From an uncultured Shewanella sp. (GTDB lineage Bacteria; Pseudomonadota; Gammaproteobacteria; Enterobacterales; Shewanellaceae), in contig NZ_CANMIO010000020.1 in NCBI RefSeq assembly GCF_947497935.1, forward strand, positions 19,471 through 83,470: 64,000 nucleotides of DNA, given 5' to 3'. Made by a program: the position numbers and the translations under genes. The notes beneath the pieces are model-generated. The model had not been told where the DNA came from, did no database searches, and worked only from the letters and a program-made list of their open reading frames with translations. Positions 18,155-27,232 of the stretch are shown here, piece by piece; the stretch's first letter is position 1; every line of letters starts with the position of its first letter.

Positions 18155-18160
18155 GTGTTC

Positions 18161-18266
18161 ATTGAGCGATATCAACCTATGTTTGATTGAACTTGAGTCT
18201 TGTTGAATTTAGCTTCTCCCCAAAAGAGCTAATTTATGCCGATGGTTTATACCGTCGGTTTTTTTT
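18161..18266 (+). ncRNA. Candidate small RNA between spf and engB
   Basis: About 106 bases bounded by a plausible promoter (18126-18154) and a clear intrinsic terminator (stem CCGATGG / CCGTCGG, loop TTTATA, then eight T residues at 18259-18266). A second hairpin, TAGCT-(T)-CT paired with AG-AGCTA, lies at 18210-18231 and exposes a CCCC loop. No convincing open reading frame fits it. engB is on the other strand and has its own terminator, so this plus-strand terminator needs another transcript. A conserved sRNA next to spf (VSsrna24) is known in Vibrionaceae, so the position has precedent; relation to it is not tested. Read-through from Spot 42 is the alternative. Confidence 0.5.
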
Positions 18267-18296
18267 GCCTAAATTTCTAATTCCCAGCGAAAAAGA

Positions 18297-18325
18297 CAAA
18301 AAAAACGCCCCTAAAAAGGAGCGTT
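18297..18325 (-). terminator. engB intrinsic terminator
   Basis: On the minus strand AACGCTCC pairs with GGGGCGTT (one G-U pair) and is followed by a run of T residues. The stem has a mismatch on the plus strand, so it serves the minus strand. Confidence 0.7.
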
Positions 18326-18353
18326 ATTTATTAGTTTGCTTAGTGGTAATAGG

Positions 18354-19043
18354 TTACTTTTTATCAGCTTCCGCTTGAGCCGCTATCGCATCGGCTTCAA
18401 TTTGCTGCATCAGCCACTCAGGCTTACACCAGCTATCGAGAATGCCCAGCACCTTACTTTTACCAATTCCCTTTAATGAAGAAAAAGGCTCAACCTTTAC
18501 CGCATCATCAAATTCGCTTAATTTCTTGCGTACAGAATTAACCATCTTCATTCTATCACTTTGCCCTAGCTTATCAGCCTTGGTTAATAGTGCTAAAACA
18601 GGAATATGGCTTTCTACTGCCCACTCGATCATCTGCATATCAAGATCTTTTAGCGGATGACGTATGTCCATTAGTACAACAACACCGCTCAGGCAATCAC
18701 GCTTAAGCAGGTACTCACCGAGTGATTGCTGCCACTTCAACTTAAGCGCCAAAGGTACTTGAGCAAAACCATAACCTGGTAAGTCGACTAAACGGCGATG
18801 TTTATCCAACCTAAAAACGTTAATTAACTGCGTACGCCCTGGTGTTTTACTGGTTCGAGCAATTTTCTGCTCTGTCAGTAAATTCAGTGCACTCGACTTA
18901 CCCGCGTTAGAACGACCCGCAAACGCAATTTCTACCCCAACGTCACCAGGGAGATATTCATTCAAGTGCGCAATATCTGGCGCACTAATTAAAAACTCTG
19001 CTTTACGGAAATCGATACGAGATTCACTCACAATTAACTCCAA
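18354..19043 (-). CDS. engB: Ribosome-biogenesis GTPase EngB/YsxC/YihA
   Basis: An essential small GTPase needed for 50S subunit assembly. The 229-residue protein has G1 GRSNAGKSS, switch segment SKTPGRTQ, G3 DLPGYGFA, and G4 TKAD. It has a short alanine/glutamate-rich C-terminal extension. It is convergent with the spf region and divergent from cytochrome c4, with a 157-bp gap. Position next to spf matches E. coli yihA. Confidence 0.96.
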   Translation of the reverse strand: MELIVSESRIDFRKAEFLISAPDIAHLNEYLPGDVGVEIAFAGRSNAGKSSALNLLTEQKIARTSKTPGRTQLINVFRLDKHRRLVDLPGYGFAQVPLALKLKWQQSLGEYLLKRDCLSGVVVLMDIRHPLKDLDMQMIEWAVESHIPVLALLTKADKLGQSDRMKMVNSVRKKLSEFDDAVKVEPFSSLKGIGKSKVLGILDSWCKPEWLMQQIEADAIAAQAEADKK

Positions 19044-19200
19044 AATTTTATCAACTTGCTTAGCTAAATATCGAAGAGTTGCTTACATTTTCACAATTTC
19101 GTGTAAAATATTACCCCGATCACATAAAATACATTTTATCACGCTTGCGGGTCTTCCTAGTAAGCTCATGACAAATATTTTAATAAGAAGTTGGAACGCC

Positions 19201-19821
19201 ATGAAAAAGTTAGCTCTTGCGCTGTCTGTTTTAGCCACAATATCTTCACCTGCTATGGCAGAAGGAAATGCTGAAGCCGGAAAAACTAAAGCCATCGTTT
19301 GCTCTGCTTGTCACGGTGTTGACGGCAACAGCATGATAGACATGTACCCAAAACTTGCAGGTCAACACAGTACGTACCTAGAAAAGCAATTACATGATTT
19401 CCGCAGTGCAGCACAAACTGCCGGCAAAGAAGGTCGTATGGACCCTATCATGGGCGGTATGTCTGTCGCCCTTAGCGATCAAGACATCGCTGACCTTGCT
19501 GCATTTTATGCTAGCCAAACCAATCAAGGTATCGAAGTTAAAGATATCCCTGAGCTAGGTGAGCAACTATATAAAACGGGTGACTCGGCTCGAGGCATCA
19601 CCGCTTGTATCGCTTGTCATGGTCCTGAAGGTAAAGGAACTGAGCTTGCGGGCTTCCCAGCTATCAACAGCCAACATGCCAACTACATCAAGATCCAGCT
19701 AAATAAGTTCCACGATACAAATCGTAACAACGACTTAAATGGCATGATGCAAGACGTCGCGAAAAAGTTAAATGCAGCCGACATCGACGCATTATCTAAA
19801 TATATATCAAGCCTTAAGTAA
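19201..19821 (+). CDS. Diheme cytochrome c4
   Basis: A periplasmic electron carrier with two c-type domains, feeding terminal oxidases. The start is the ATG at 19201, giving 206 residues with a signal peptide cleaved after SPAMA; an ATG 33 bp upstream would spoil it. The two heme-binding CxxCH sites are CSACHG and CIACHG, and the distal methionines lie in GGMSVAL and GMMQDV. Duplicated cytochrome c domains of about 90 residues each are evident. It sits next to engB as in several Shewanella and Pseudomonas genomes, and ends with a strong terminator. Confidence 0.94.
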   Translation: MKKLALALSVLATISSPAMAEGNAEAGKTKAIVCSACHGVDGNSMIDMYPKLAGQHSTYLEKQLHDFRSAAQTAGKEGRMDPIMGGMSVALSDQDIADLAAFYASQTNQGIEVKDIPELGEQLYKTGDSARGITACIACHGPEGKGTELAGFPAINSQHANYIKIQLNKFHDTNRNNDLNGMMQDVAKKLNAADIDALSKYISSLK

Positions 19822-19836
19822 ATATTAGCAAGATAT

Positions 19837-19867
19837 AAAAAAGACGGTTTGACCGTCTTTTTTATAT
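19837..19867. terminator. Terminator after cytochrome c4
   Basis: Twelve-bp stem AAAAAAGACGGT / ACCGTCTTTTTT with a TTG loop. Confidence 0.93.
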
Positions 19868-20167
19868 CATCTTGTTTACGTTTACGTAAACTTAAGGCAA
19901 AAACCTGCTTGACAGAGATCACAGATTTAGGTTTAAATAAGCCCCGTACCGAGATGAACCCAACTGTTAGTACAAAAATTAGTTAATAATAACTCTCAGA
20001 TTTCGGTATATATACATTTAAGATATAAGAATAAAGTAACAAAAAAATAATAATAATATTGAGACCACTCACTAAAAATAATAAGAGTCGAGATTTCAGT
20101 TTGAAGTCCAGGTCGCAAGAATTTAGTAAGGATTTGGTTAGGAAGGCCAAAACGCTATTTAGCATTC

Positions 20168-20568
20168 ACCCTTACATTCAGAGAAACATCTACCAATAGG
20201 AAAATGTTTGTAGGATACAGACATGGCATAGGAAGCTGATGCTTTGGATGCACTTGCGGGAAGCTTGTTATCACTGGAAGATACTTAAAAAAATATACAG
20301 GGATGGTTACTTAGGCGTCATTGGATGGACGAATAAAAATTGTGATGTGTCTTTAAAGACCATCTACGGAAACTGTTGTCGGGAAGACGACAGGTCTAAA
20401 AATAAAGTGTCTGGAAGACCATAAACTACAAGACATGCATGGAAAGCTGACAAAAAATAAGATGGATATTGACCGGGATAGTCACATAGCAAGTATGGAT
20501 ACTTGAAATCAGAATTGGTGTCGATTGACACTTTATAGAGGCGACAGATAATCTGTCGCCTTTTTTTA
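20168..20568 (+). ncRNA. csrC: CsrB/CsrC-family regulatory RNA (sponge for CsrA)
   Basis: About 16 GGA triplets occur between 20199 and 20499 (for example AGGAA, TGGAT, GGGAA, GGGAT), many in short hairpin loops such as GTCGGGAAGAC and GTATGGATAC. This density is the hallmark of RNAs that titrate the translational regulator CsrA. The RNA ends in a strong terminator (20539-20568). E. coli csrC lies between engB/yihA and yihI, and here the same two genes flank it (with cytochrome c4 and a methyltransferase added), so csrC is the best name. The 5' end is uncertain: a weak TTGGTT-16-TATTTA promoter points to about 20168. A half-site CTTACA at 20171 is reminiscent of GacA/UvrY boxes. Confidence 0.88.
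20539..20568 (+). terminator. Terminator of the CsrB/C-type RNA
   Basis: Ten-bp stem AGGCGACAGA / TCTGTCGCCT, TAA loop, T-run of seven. Confidence 0.95.
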
Positions 20569-20617
20569 TTTCTCGTCTTATACTAAAAAAAGTCTAACTT
20601 GTTGGTTTTACTAATAT

Positions 20618-21292
20618 ATGCGCAGATGCCCTCTTTGTCATAGTGACAATACAACTCGGTTTTACGCCAATAAAAAACGCTGCTTGTATCATTGTCATCT
20701 ATGCCGATTAGTTTTTGCCGACGCTAACTCTCACCTTCCCCCTTCGGTAGAACAGCAAAAATATCGCCAAGCCAATAATAAACAAAAACCATTAGCACGG
20801 TTTATGTTGGAGCTCATCGACCAATGTGAAGACGGGCAAACACCATTGCTAGGACTTAACTTTGGCCGCACCCTAGATGCAGATACCTTGCAAAAGATCA
20901 CCACCAGAGGCCACCAGCTTAATCAGTATGACCCAAGCATCGCACCATGGACTGGCCAACTGAAGCAAGAATACGACTTTATCTGCTGCTACCGAGTGTT
21001 TGAACACTTTCGCTTTCCCTATAGAGAATGGGCGCTGCTCAGCGAGCTCGTAAAACCCGGTGGTTGGATTGCAATCTGCACCCCCCTGCTCAGCGATCTA
21101 AGTGCATTTGATAAATGGCACCACAAGAATAACCTCACCCACGTCAGCTTTTACCAACGGCAGACTTTTGAGTTTCTAGCAAACAAAGTCGGTTTTAAGC
21201 TATTATTTGCAGCAAACGATCTCATTCTGGTGCAAAAACCATCAGGATCTGATATAACACGCGACCAAACTTCAGTTGTTGTAGGAGCCTAA
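20618..21292 (+). CDS. Zinc-ribbon class I SAM-dependent methyltransferase
   Basis: A 224-residue protein of unknown substrate. The N-terminal 35 residues hold two CxxC pairs (CPLC at ~4-7 and CHLC at ~26-29) that should bind zinc. The rest looks like a methyltransferase type 11/12 fold with a degenerate SAM site: YDFICCYRVFEHF, LVKPGGWIAICTP, and a late THVSFYQRQTFEFLA. Such proteins often modify sugars or small metabolites. It sits alone between the CsrC-type RNA and yihI, with start 50 bp after the RNA terminator. Identification is at fold level only. Confidence 0.65.
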   Translation: MRRCPLCHSDNTTRFYANKKRCLYHCHLCRLVFADANSHLPPSVEQQKYRQANNKQKPLARFMLELIDQCEDGQTPLLGLNFGRTLDADTLQKITTRGHQLNQYDPSIAPWTGQLKQEYDFICCYRVFEHFRFPYREWALLSELVKPGGWIAICTPLLSDLSAFDKWHHKNNLTHVSFYQRQTFEFLANKVGFKLLFAANDLILVQKPSGSDITRDQTSVVVGA

Positions 21293-21339
21293 GCGCTTTT
21301 CAACAAGTAGAGTCATTTAAGTTATCGAGATAAGCGATC

Positions 21340-21876
21340 ATGTCCCGTAGTAAGAAAACGCGTAAGAGCAACGAGAATGCTCCAAAATTAGCCCCAAGAA
21401 CCAAGAAGAAAGAGCGAGTTCTTTCAGGCAAAAAACAAGTTGCTGGCAACAAAGCGGGAAGCCGTCATAACGCTTCGATGATTGAGAGCCAGGCTAACGG
21501 TGGTAAGGCTAAGAGCGCTGACCCACGTCACGGCAGTAAAAAGCCTGTTCAACTGCACATCAATACCGAAGCTAAGGTTGAGAAAAAGCCTCAAGGGCCG
21601 AAACTAACCGACGAGCAGAAGTTGTTGAAGCTTGAGGAAGACCCAAGACTAAACGGTCTGCTAGATATGCTTGAAGAAGGTAAAAACCTGAACCAAGAAG
21701 ATCAGAAATGGTTAGACAAGCAGTTAAACCAAATTGAAGCACTAATGGTAAGACTGGGCATCACCGACGAAGAAGACGATGAGCCACAAAGCAGAAAAGC
21801 CGTTAGCGATGATGACTTATTTGATAAGTTTGAGTCTGGCGCAGATCTGCTAAAAGACTACCAACACAAAGATTAA
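21340..21876 (+). CDS. yihI: Der GTPase-activating protein YihI
   Basis: Stimulates the GTPase Der (EngA) and so tunes 50S ribosome assembly. The 178-residue protein has the family layout: a very basic, lysine/arginine-rich first 80 residues starting MSRSKKTRKSNENAPKL, then an acidic helical region with KLLKLEEDPRLNGLLDMLEEG and an acidic tail. It is between the methyltransferase and a DUF2489 gene, upstream of hemN, which matches the E. coli order yihI-hemN. Confidence 0.93.
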   Translation: MSRSKKTRKSNENAPKLAPRTKKKERVLSGKKQVAGNKAGSRHNASMIESQANGGKAKSADPRHGSKKPVQLHINTEAKVEKKPQGPKLTDEQKLLKLEEDPRLNGLLDMLEEGKNLNQEDQKWLDKQLNQIEALMVRLGITDEEDDEPQSRKAVSDDDLFDKFESGADLLKDYQHKD

Positions 21877-21895
21877 TTCTTAATGTGTAAAACCC

Positions 21896-21925
21896 TATGG
21901 CATCTTTATTGATGCCATATTTTTA
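21896..21925 (+). terminator. yihI terminator
   Basis: Stem TATGGCATC / GATGCCATA, loop TTTATT, then a T-run. Confidence 0.9.
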
Positions 21926-21967
21926 TCCATAATCGTCTCTTTCTCTCACTCACAGTTAGGGTTTTGC

Positions 21968-22435
21968 ATGACTACAGCCTTTATTCTCCTCGCCATCATT
22001 ATCGTAGTAGCATTGGCAGCCTACGCAGGCTATTTACTGATTAAAGTACGTAAGCAAGAACAACTCCAGGCCAAACTGAAGCAAGAGCAAGCCGATGCAG
22101 CCAAAGCCAAGGCTAATGAACTGCTCGACAATATTCGCTATATCGCTACTGCGATGCTAGAAGAGCGCTGCGAGCTGTCAGAAGGCGTAATGCGAATTGT
22201 TAAGCTGTCTCAGTTAGTCGGACTCTCTGAACTCATCGCCAGTCAGTATCCCGCCACTTTTCAGCACTTTGAAGTAATTAAAGCGCACCCCATCAAAGAG
22301 CAGCGTAAGGCCTTAGAAAAACAACAGCGTATGAAACTCGACTTCGCTCGCATGCGTTCTGAAAGTGAGCTAGAAGTCAAAATATTAGAAGAAGCCAAGC
22401 GGCTTAGTGAACTAAACTCTGAGTCACTACACTAA
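21968..22435 (+). CDS. DUF2489 single-span membrane protein
   Basis: A 155-residue protein with one N-terminal membrane segment (about residues 4-24) followed by a long charged helix and a small C-terminal domain with LEERCELSEGVMRIVKLS. Proteins of this family are found next to hemN and yihI in Shewanella and Vibrio; function is not known. It follows the yihI terminator by 40 bp and probably has its own promoter. Confidence 0.75.
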   Translation: MTTAFILLAIIIVVALAAYAGYLLIKVRKQEQLQAKLKQEQADAAKAKANELLDNIRYIATAMLEERCELSEGVMRIVKLSQLVGLSELIASQYPATFQHFEVIKAHPIKEQRKALEKQQRMKLDFARMRSESELEVKILEEAKRLSELNSESLH

Positions 22436-22685
22436 TATTCGATGCGATAGAGGTAACTGACTTTTAAAAGGGCAGCATCAAAATCGCAGATATGACATAT
22501 TTTGCTCATATAGGGTGAGTCTGTGCACAAAATTTTCCCAAGACCACAGACATGCACCTCATTTTCAGCGATATTCAGTCACACTTTGCTACCCATATTA
22601 AATTTTTACAACATGGATCAAGGTTATTCAACAAATAACCGTGCATACTTCACATGTTGCTAAACTACACGCCGGAGGACACGCC

Positions 22686-24062
22686 TTGAAGCAGCCCACC
22701 CCAATTAGTTGGGATCAGTCAATGATCGAAAAGTACAATTATAGCGGTCCACGTTATACTTCTTATCCGACGGCCTTGGAGTTCGATGACTCGTTTACCG
22801 AGGAAAAATTGCTGACCTCTATCAAGAACAGCAAGAGTGACAAACTTTCTCTTTATATCCATATTCCTTTCTGCGCCAAGCTTTGTTACTACTGTGGCTG
22901 CAATAAAGTTATCACTCGTCACCAACATAAAGCCGATCAGTACATTGAGTACTTAGCAGCAGAAATCGTTAAGCGCGCACCGCTGTTTAAAGATTATCTC
23001 GTAACCCAAATTCACTGGGGTGGCGGTACACCGACATTCCTAACACCTGAGCAAATTCTTAAGCTATCAGCACTCATCAAGGCTAACTTCAAGGTTGCCG
23101 ATGTAGGTGAATACTCAATCGAAGTCGATCCGCGTGAAATCGAACTTTCGATGCTAGACACCCTAAAAGAAGCGGGCTTCAACCGCATCTCTATCGGTGT
23201 TCAAGACTTCAATAAAAAGGTTCAAGTTGCAGTAAACCGCGAGCAAGACGAGCAGTTCATCTTCGACTTAATGGCACGCGCTAAAGAGCTAGGCTTTGTT
23301 TCGACTAACATCGACTTAATCTACGGCTTGCCTCATCAGACACCTGAGACCTTTGCTGAAACCATGCAGCGCGTACTGGACTTAAACCCAGACCGTCTAT
23401 CAGTATTTAACTACGCTCATTTGCCATCACGTTTTGCAGCCCAGCGTAAGATTAAAGATGAAGATCTTGCATCGCCACAGCAAAAACTTGATATGTTGCA
23501 TCAAACTATCGAGACCCTAACGGGTGCGGGTTACCAATACATTGGTATGGACCACTTTGCTAAGCCAGACGATGAGCTATCTATTCTGCAGAACGAAGGC
23601 CGTCTACACCGTAACTTCCAAGGTTACACCACTCAAGAAGAGTGTGATCTATTGGGTCTAGGTGTGTCTTCAATCAGCCAGATTGGCGATTGCTACGCAC
23701 AGAACCAGAAAGACATTCGCCCTTACTTCGAATCAATCGATGCTAATGGCCATGCGCTTTGGAAAGGTTGTAGCTTAAACCGTGACGACGAAATTCGCCG
23801 CGTAGTGATTAAGCAGCTTATCTGCCACTTCGACCTAGATATGGCGAAGATCGAAGAAAAGTTAAACATCAACTTTGAAGAGTACTTCGCAGAAGACTTA
23901 AAACTGCTGCAAACCTTTATCGATGATAAGCTAGTCGACATCACTGACCGCAAGATCACTATCAGCCCAACTGGCCGTCTGCTGATCCGTAACATCTGTA
24001 TCTGTTTCGATGTTTACTACCGTGAGAAAGCAAGGCAACAACAGTTCTCTCGCGTTATCTAA
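22686..24062 (+). CDS. hemN: Oxygen-independent coproporphyrinogen III oxidase
   Basis: Radical SAM enzyme that decarboxylates coproporphyrinogen III to protoporphyrinogen IX without oxygen, the anaerobic step of heme synthesis. I chose the TTG at 22686 because GGAGG lies 7 bases upstream and the protein then starts like E. coli HemN just before YNYSGPRYTSYPTALEF; a GTG 45 bp upstream adds 15 unrelated residues. The [4Fe-4S] cysteines are in IPFCAKLCYYCGCNK, with HWGGGTPTF and the C-terminal HemN domain after. 458 residues, normal length. Confidence 0.95.
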   Translation: MKQPTPISWDQSMIEKYNYSGPRYTSYPTALEFDDSFTEEKLLTSIKNSKSDKLSLYIHIPFCAKLCYYCGCNKVITRHQHKADQYIEYLAAEIVKRAPLFKDYLVTQIHWGGGTPTFLTPEQILKLSALIKANFKVADVGEYSIEVDPREIELSMLDTLKEAGFNRISIGVQDFNKKVQVAVNREQDEQFIFDLMARAKELGFVSTNIDLIYGLPHQTPETFAETMQRVLDLNPDRLSVFNYAHLPSRFAAQRKIKDEDLASPQQKLDMLHQTIETLTGAGYQYIGMDHFAKPDDELSILQNEGRLHRNFQGYTTQEECDLLGLGVSSISQIGDCYAQNQKDIRPYFESIDANGHALWKGCSLNRDDEIRRVVIKQLICHFDLDMAKIEEKLNINFEEYFAEDLKLLQTFIDDKLVDITDRKITISPTGRLLIRNICICFDVYYREKARQQQFSRVI

Positions 24063-24090
24063 TCCGCAGTTAAAGCACGATTAGAACCTC

Positions 24091-24117
24091 AAAAAACCGG
24101 CCTTAGCCGGTTTTTTT
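24091..24117 (+). terminator. hemN terminator
   Basis: Stem AAAAAACCGGC / GCCGGTTTTTT with a CTTA loop. Confidence 0.93.
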
Positions 24118-24281
24118 GTACCTGAAAAAATATAAGTACCACCAGCAAGCTGCACTTTCCAGCAAAGCTCTCCATTTCAGAGGGAATCCTTTTGTCACAT
24201 TTAGTTTAATTTTCATCCGTGACCTTTGCGGCCTGTAACGGCATAATCAAGCTGATAATTAAAACAATAATGGACATATCT

Positions 24282-26063
24282 ATGTATAAATACCTACTTC
24301 CCTCGGTACTCGTCTTGGGGCTCAGCGCCTGCCAAACCACTACACCCACTACGCCAGATGTCACCACTCAGCAAGTTGTAACCCATAGTCAACTGCAGTC
24401 CATTATTGATGCCGCTTGGCAGATTTCCTTAGACGCCAGCCCAAGCTTTGCCTATTCACTTGGGGATAAAACTGCCGCAGGTAAACTGCAGGACCTGTCG
24501 CCAGCGGCACTCGATGCACTCGACCAGCGCAAACAACAGCTACTCAAACGATTGCAGCAAATAGACAGCAGCAGTTACAGCAAAGAAGACGCGATTAACG
24601 CACAGATACTGCAAGCTCAACTACAGAACGATGTTGACCAATACCGCTATAAAGACCACTACATGCCTATCTCTGCCGAAGGCGGTTTTCATGCTTATAT
24701 TGCTTCAATAGCCAAAGGCCGCTTCGCCAAGGTCGAAGACTACCAAAACTATATAAAGCAGCTGCAAGCAATGCCGGACTACTTCGAACAGCAGACCTAT
24801 TGGCTGCAGCAAGGTTTAGCCGCTGGGATCACCCCAGCTAAGGCGACACTCAAAGGTTTTGAAACCAGCATCACCGCCTTTATCGTGCCGGTAGAGGAAA
24901 GTGGATACTTCAAGCCATTCACTCAGTACCCATCGCACTTCAGTGAGGCTGATAAACTACACCTGACCGAACAGGGCCGTACTTTAGTGCAAGACACTGT
25001 GCTTCCTCAGTATCAAGCCTTCTTCGACTTCATCACCACTGAATATATTCCTAATACCCGAGAAAGCATTGCCACTTATGACCTTCCTGATGGTGAGGCC
25101 TTCTATGAGAACCGCGTGCGCTATTACACCACCTTAGATATGACCTCAGATGAAGTACACCAACTGGGCTTACAAGAAGTTAAACGGATCCGCGCTGAGA
25201 TGCAGCAGATCATTAAAGAAGTGGAGTTCAATGGTAGCTTTGCCGAGTTCTTACACTTTTTAAGAACCGACCCACAATTTTATCCCGAGACAGCGGAAGA
25301 GTTACTCAAGGAAGCGGCCTATATCGCCAAGCAAGCCGACGCCATGCTACCTAAGTATTTTGGCAAGTTGCCACGCCAACCTTATGGTATCGAGCCGGTA
25401 CCTGCCGAAATTGCACCTAAATACACCACCGGGCGTTACTCTGGCTCGAATCGCGCAGACGAGCCAGGCTATTACTGGGTCAATACTTACGCCCTAGACA
25501 AACGTCCACTTTATGAGATGGAAGCGCTCACGCTGCATGAAGCCGTACCTGGCCATCACCTACAGATAGCACTCAATCAGGAGCTAACCGACCTACCAAA
25601 CTTTCGTCGCTACAGCTATATTTCAGCCTTCGGCGAGGGCTGGGGACTCTACTCGGAATATCTAGGCTTAGAGGCTGGTTTTTACCAAGATCCCTATAGT
25701 AACTTTGGCCGCCTAACCTATGAGATGTGGCGTGCAGCGCGTCTAGTCGTCGATACAGGCATGCACGCCAAAGGTTGGTCGCGCCAGCAGGCTATAGACT
25801 TTATGGCCAGCAACACCGCACTGTCGATGCATAACGTTAATACTGAAATAGACCGTTACATCAACTGGCCAGGACAAGCCCTGTCATACAAGATTGGTGA
25901 GCTGACAATCAAACGTTTGCGCGCACAAGCGGAAGATGAGCTAGGTGAGAACTTCGATATTCGCGCCTTCCATGATGCCATTCTAGCCAATGGTTCTGTA
26001 CCTATGTCGGTATTAGAACAGCAGATAAAAGACTTTATCGCAGCCCAAAAAGCGGAAATCTAA
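24282..26063 (+). CDS. DUF885 lipoprotein, predicted zinc metallopeptidase
   Basis: A 593-residue secreted lipoprotein. From the ATG at 24282 it has a lipoprotein signal peptide with lipobox LSAC; GGA 8 bases upstream supports this start over ATG 24270 and GTG 24219. The catalytic zinc motif HEAVPGHH, typical of DUF885 (gluzincin-like), lies near residue 425, followed by a downstream glutamate in FGEGWGLYSEYLG. Shewanella genomes usually carry several such proteins, which are thought to be peptidases. Substrate is unknown. Flanked by its own terminator. Confidence 0.85.
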   Translation: MYKYLLPSVLVLGLSACQTTTPTTPDVTTQQVVTHSQLQSIIDAAWQISLDASPSFAYSLGDKTAAGKLQDLSPAALDALDQRKQQLLKRLQQIDSSSYSKEDAINAQILQAQLQNDVDQYRYKDHYMPISAEGGFHAYIASIAKGRFAKVEDYQNYIKQLQAMPDYFEQQTYWLQQGLAAGITPAKATLKGFETSITAFIVPVEESGYFKPFTQYPSHFSEADKLHLTEQGRTLVQDTVLPQYQAFFDFITTEYIPNTRESIATYDLPDGEAFYENRVRYYTTLDMTSDEVHQLGLQEVKRIRAEMQQIIKEVEFNGSFAEFLHFLRTDPQFYPETAEELLKEAAYIAKQADAMLPKYFGKLPRQPYGIEPVPAEIAPKYTTGRYSGSNRADEPGYYWVNTYALDKRPLYEMEALTLHEAVPGHHLQIALNQELTDLPNFRRYSYISAFGEGWGLYSEYLGLEAGFYQDPYSNFGRLTYEMWRAARLVVDTGMHAKGWSRQQAIDFMASNTALSMHNVNTEIDRYINWPGQALSYKIGELTIKRLRAQAEDELGENFDIRAFHDAILANGSVPMSVLEQQIKDFIAAQKAEI

Positions 26064-26089
26064 TCACTTATCTAGACGGTTAGAACAGC

Positions 26090-26113
26090 AAAAGGCCGCA
26101 TTAGCGGCCTTTT
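26090..26113 (+). terminator. Terminator after the DUF885 gene
   Basis: Stem AAAAGGCCGC / GCGGCCTTTT with an ATTA loop. Confidence 0.92.
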
Positions 26114-26205
26114 TAATGAGCGCGATTTAATCGCTTATGTTTCGCTAGAGTCTGGCTAAATAAGTTTGCTACACTGCATGCAAGATCACTCAATAGAACT
26201 ACTCC

Positions 26206-27183
26206 ATGTCGATTGCTACCGAGCCCTATATGAACACCACTACTCCTGTCAGCTTTTCATCTGAGCACCACCTTAATAGCCCAGAGCAGAAAGTCTTTTG
26301 GCAGCAAGTGACGCAATCGAGTTTCAAGACCCGTGACAATATCAGTTTAGCCTATGCCCGTATCACGCATCCAAATAGTATAGGTACCATAGTGATCAGC
26401 AGTGGTCGGGTTGAGTCTTATCTGAAATATAAAGAGCTGATGTTCGACCTTTATCAGCAAGGCTACAGCTTGTTTGCTATCGATCATCGCGGCCAAGGTT
26501 TATCGGCACGCACGACTGCGAATCCTCATCAGGGACATATCGACAAGTTCCAGCGCTATGTCGACGACTTCGCCGAGTTTGTCACTAGAATTGTCAAACC
26601 GCATGCCATGGAAAACTATTATCTGGTTGGTCATTCGATGGGAGGAGCAATCGGTACGCTTTATCTAGATCAGTACCCGTCGACCTTTAAGGCTGCGGTT
26701 TTCTCGGCACCTATGTATGGTATCAAGCTCCCGCTTCCCAAAGCCTTTATCCGAGGCCTAGCATCTTTACTCAATACCGCTAAGCAGCCTAAGTATATAT
26801 TGGGCGGTAAAGACTACCATGCCGACCCGTTCGATAAAAACGACCTGACCCACAGTAAGCTTCGCTATGAGGATTATCGCGAGCTTTACCGCCAGCAGCC
26901 ACAATTACAGCTGGGCTCGCCAACCAACCATTGGTTAATCGAGTCAATTGATGCAGCCGAGCAGGCGGTAGCTGCCGCTCGAAATAGCCCTATTCCGCTA
27001 CTTATTTTGCAGGCAGAGGAAGACACCATAGTCGCTAACGCCGCACAGAACCGCGCCGTAAATGGCCAGTGCCGCTTAATTAAAATCCCCTATGCGCGTC
27101 ACGAGATCTTTATGGAGCGAGACAAAGCACGCAACCTAGCACTCAAGGCGCTATGCAACTTCTTAAAACAAGTAAATTCATGA
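26206..27183 (+). CDS. PldB-like alpha/beta hydrolase (lysophospholipase L2 family)
   Basis: A serine hydrolase of 325 residues, likely acting on lysophospholipids or monoacylglycerols at the membrane. The catalytic triad is visible: nucleophile Ser in GHSMGG, Asp in AEEDTIVAN, and His in ARHEIFMERD. The oxyanion/lid part has AIDHRGQGLSAR. Length and motifs match E. coli PldB. The ATG at 26206 is followed by a second ATG at 26230 that could also be used. It is the last housekeeping gene before the flagellar island, convergent with flhA. Confidence 0.85.
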   Translation: MSIATEPYMNTTTPVSFSSEHHLNSPEQKVFWQQVTQSSFKTRDNISLAYARITHPNSIGTIVISSGRVESYLKYKELMFDLYQQGYSLFAIDHRGQGLSARTTANPHQGHIDKFQRYVDDFAEFVTRIVKPHAMENYYLVGHSMGGAIGTLYLDQYPSTFKAAVFSAPMYGIKLPLPKAFIRGLASLLNTAKQPKYILGGKDYHADPFDKNDLTHSKLRYEDYRELYRQQPQLQLGSPTNHWLIESIDAAEQAVAAARNSPIPLLILQAEEDTIVANAAQNRAVNGQCRLIKIPYARHEIFMERDKARNLALKALCNFLKQVNS

Positions 27184-27198
27184 GCTTACAAAAAGTAA

Positions 27199-27222
27199 AA
27201 AGGGATAGCGAGCTATCCCTTT
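27199..27222. terminator. Bidirectional terminator between pldB-like gene and flhA
   Basis: Eleven-bp stem AAAGGGATAGC / GCTATCCCTTT with a two-base centre. It separates the housekeeping region from the flagellar island. Confidence 0.9.
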
Positions 27223-27232
27223 CTGTTTTCAA

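Noticed and set aside
18187..18378. 63-aa frame on the plus strand
   Set aside because: It runs across an intrinsic terminator and into engB antisense, so it is not a gene.
20239..20424. 61-aa frame on the plus strand
   Set aside because: It lies inside the GGA-rich CsrC-type RNA, and GGA spacing explains the sequence better than coding.
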